Assembly (NCBI GenBank): GCA_964563395.1
Contig: CAZLWK010000007.1
Span: 1-64,000, forward strand
Direction: 5' to 3'
Source of the DNA: JBEVOS01 sp964563395
Lineage (GTDB): Bacteria > Pseudomonadota > Alphaproteobacteria > Caulobacterales > Aquidulcibacteraceae
DNA: 64,000 bases
Both the position numbers and the translations under genes were made by a program. The notes under the pieces were generated by a model, which saw nothing but the letters and a program-made list of their open reading frames with translations, made no database searches and was not told where the DNA came from. Below are positions 62,791-64,000 of the stretch, in pieces (position 1 is the first letter of the stretch; each line of letters opens with the position of its first letter).

Positions 62791-64000
62791 ATGAAAGTGC
62801 GAACGGAATTTCCTTGCTCCATTGAAATTCGAGACCCCGTCTGGATTCCGCTCTCGAGCGGGATTCGCCTGGCCGCCCGCCTTTGCCTGCCGCAGGACGC
62901 CGCCGTTCACCCCGTTCCCGCCCTCCTCGAATATTCTCCCTATAGACGCAGAGACTTCTCCATCGGGGGGCTGCGCCATCATCGCTATTTGGCTGGGCAC
63001 GGCTACGCAGCCGTGCGCGTCGACATTCGCGGCTCCGGAGACAGCGAAGGCTTGCTCGACGACGAATACAAGGCGGCGCATGAGACCACTGATGGATTGG
63101 AAATCATCGACTGGATCGCCCGCCAACCCTGGTGCACCGGCAAGGTTGGCATGTTTGGGACATCATGGGCAGGCTTCAACAGCTTGCAGATTGCGGCCCG
63201 GCGTCCGCCAGCGCTTAAAGCCATCATCGCCAATTGCGCCTCCGACGACCGCTACGCCGATGACGTTCACTACATGGGCGGCTGCCTGATCACGGAAAAC
63301 GTCGATTGGTCGGCGACGATGTTTGCTTACAATGCAAGGCCCCCGGACCCCGCAATCGTGGGAGACGCATGGCGCTCGATGTGGCTTGAACGTCTCGATG
63401 CGCTGACCCATTGGCTTGAGCCCTGGCTGACGCATCAAACGCGGGACACGTATTGGAAGACCAATTCCGTCTGCGAGGATTATGCTTCCATCGAGTGCGC
63501 AGTATTCGCGACGGGCGGTTGGGCCGATGGCTATTCGAACGCAATCGACAGGCTGATCGCCAATCTCCGCTGCCCAAGGCTAGGCCTCATTGGCCCCTGG
63601 GGTCACAGCCAAGCGCACAATGGCGTGCCCGGTCCGGCGATTGGATGGCTGCAGGAAGCTCTGCGTTGGTGGGACTATTGGCTCAAGGACAAAGATACCG
63701 GCATCATGGGCGAGCCGCTGCTCCGAGTTTGGATGCAGGAGAGCGTGGCGCCGCAATCCGGCTATGCCGAGCGTCCAGGCCGATGGATCGGCCTGGACGC
63801 TCCGCTAGAGTCCGCAAGCTCTCATCTCCGCTACAATCTCGCGCCTGGCTCGCTCACGCGCGATAAGGCCGCTGACGTGAGCTTGGCGATAAACACACAA
63901 ACGATCGTCGGCGCCGAATCCGGCGATTGGTGTCCTTACGGCGATGGCGCGGAATTCCCGGGCGACCAGCGCGGGGACGACGCCTACGCTCTGGTTTTCG
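62791..64000 (+). CDS. CocE/NonD-family hydrolase (X-Pro dipeptidyl-peptidase-like), partial
   Basis: The frame opens at an ATG at 62791 and remains open to the window end, so the 3' part (about a third) is missing. It has the S15/CocE pattern: early VRVDIRGSGDSEG, nucleophile in FGTSWAGF (around residue 131), and GPWGHSQAHNG with the His region. Such enzymes cleave Xaa-Pro peptides or esters such as cocaine. There is no signal peptide. It continues the transport-sulfotransferase run and fits peptide processing in the cytoplasm. Confidence 0.9.
   Translation, partial: MKVRTEFPCSIEIRDPVWIPLSSGIRLAARLCLPQDAAVHPVPALLEYSPYRRRDFSIGGLRHHRYLAGHGYAAVRVDIRGSGDSEGLLDDEYKAAHETTDGLEIIDWIARQPWCTGKVGMFGTSWAGFNSLQIAARRPPALKAIIANCASDDRYADDVHYMGGCLITENVDWSATMFAYNARPPDPAIVGDAWRSMWLERLDALTHWLEPWLTHQTRDTYWKTNSVCEDYASIECAVFATGGWADGYSNAIDRLIANLRCPRLGLIGPWGHSQAHNGVPGPAIGWLQEALRWWDYWLKDKDTGIMGEPLLRVWMQESVAPQSGYAERPGRWIGLDAPLESASSHLRYNLAPGSLTRDKAADVSLAINTQTIVGAESGDWCPYGDGAEFPGDQRGDDAYALVF

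Overview
The window is high-GC DNA from an alphaproteobacterium, most probably of the Caulobacterales/Hyphomonadaceae type. The evidence is a FliX/FlgI/CheL/FlbY flagellar block, an FlbT-FlaF-flagellin-FlaG block with a sigma-54 type promoter and CtrA-like boxes, alphaproteobacterial curli genes with CsgH, and two large TonB-dependent receptors. No species can be named from the sequence alone. Coding density is very high. No gene-free stretch exceeds about 280 bases; the longest are 22665-22942, 6720-6988, 7731-7966, 17639-17872 and 14850-15082.

Layout. (1) 1-7.7 kb is flagellar. It has divergent fliX (5' end only) and flgI-flgJ/cheL-flbY, a two-TM membrane protein, a lower-GC foreign-looking gene (3376-4008), a short degenerate flagellin paralogue under a CtrA-type box, flaG, a full flagellin gene and its regulators flaF and flbT. 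(2) 7.9-24.2 kb is mixed. It holds a MoxR ATPase with a VWA protein, a Uma2 nuclease-fold protein, a minus-strand lipocalin-curlin-csgH-curlin group, a DUF3445 N-demethylase-like protein, a methyltransferase, a TIR-like membrane protein, Nudix, a Tat-type FAD oxidase, a TonB receptor ended by a textbook terminator, an SDR, DUF4282, an HPt protein, NnrU, tRNA-Lys(CTT) and a Cys-nucleophile alpha/beta hydrolase divergent from a LysR regulator. (3) 25.2-64 kb is one large catabolic island in four transcription blocks: a minus pair (D-threonine-aldolase-like, ornithine-cyclodeaminase-like); a ten-gene plus operon (two tandem GMC oxidoreductases, POT peptide transporter, HcnB/OoxA-like and DadA/OoxB-like flavoproteins, PepSY membrane protein, Rieske oxygenase, M81/MlrC peptidase, serine/threonine-type dehydratase, class III aminotransferase); a minus run (serine hydrolase, GntR, GlxA/AraC regulator, aldehyde dehydrogenase, TolB-amidohydrolase, serine hydrolase, class I aminotransferase); and a plus run (dipeptide epimerase, VOC protein, Dpp-type ABC permeases and ATPases, TonB receptor, hydroxylase-sulfotransferase fusion, TPR-sulfotransferase, CocE/S15-type hydrolase running off the end).

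Reading of the island (inference). Outer-membrane (TonB) and inner-membrane (POT, Dpp-type ABC without a binding protein) import sits beside peptide-cleaving and isomerising enzymes (M81, two S12-type hydrolases, amidohydrolase, S15-like hydrolase, dipeptide epimerase) and enzymes for unusual amino acids (HcnB/DadA pair, D-hydroxyamino-acid aldolase, dehydratase, OCD-type reductase, two aminotransferases). This suggests use of modified or D-residue-containing peptides. The M81 + S12 + PTR-type transporter set recalls the mlr cluster that degrades microcystin, but no MlrA was found. A second reading, not exclusive of the first, is breakdown of quaternary or methylated amines (GMC, ALDH, betaine-type Rieske oxygenase, GbdR-like regulator) feeding a beta-hydroxyaspartate-cycle-like set of enzymes. 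A 20-bp perfect palindrome between the two divergent runs at 51.7 kb is a good candidate operator for the resident GntR regulator.
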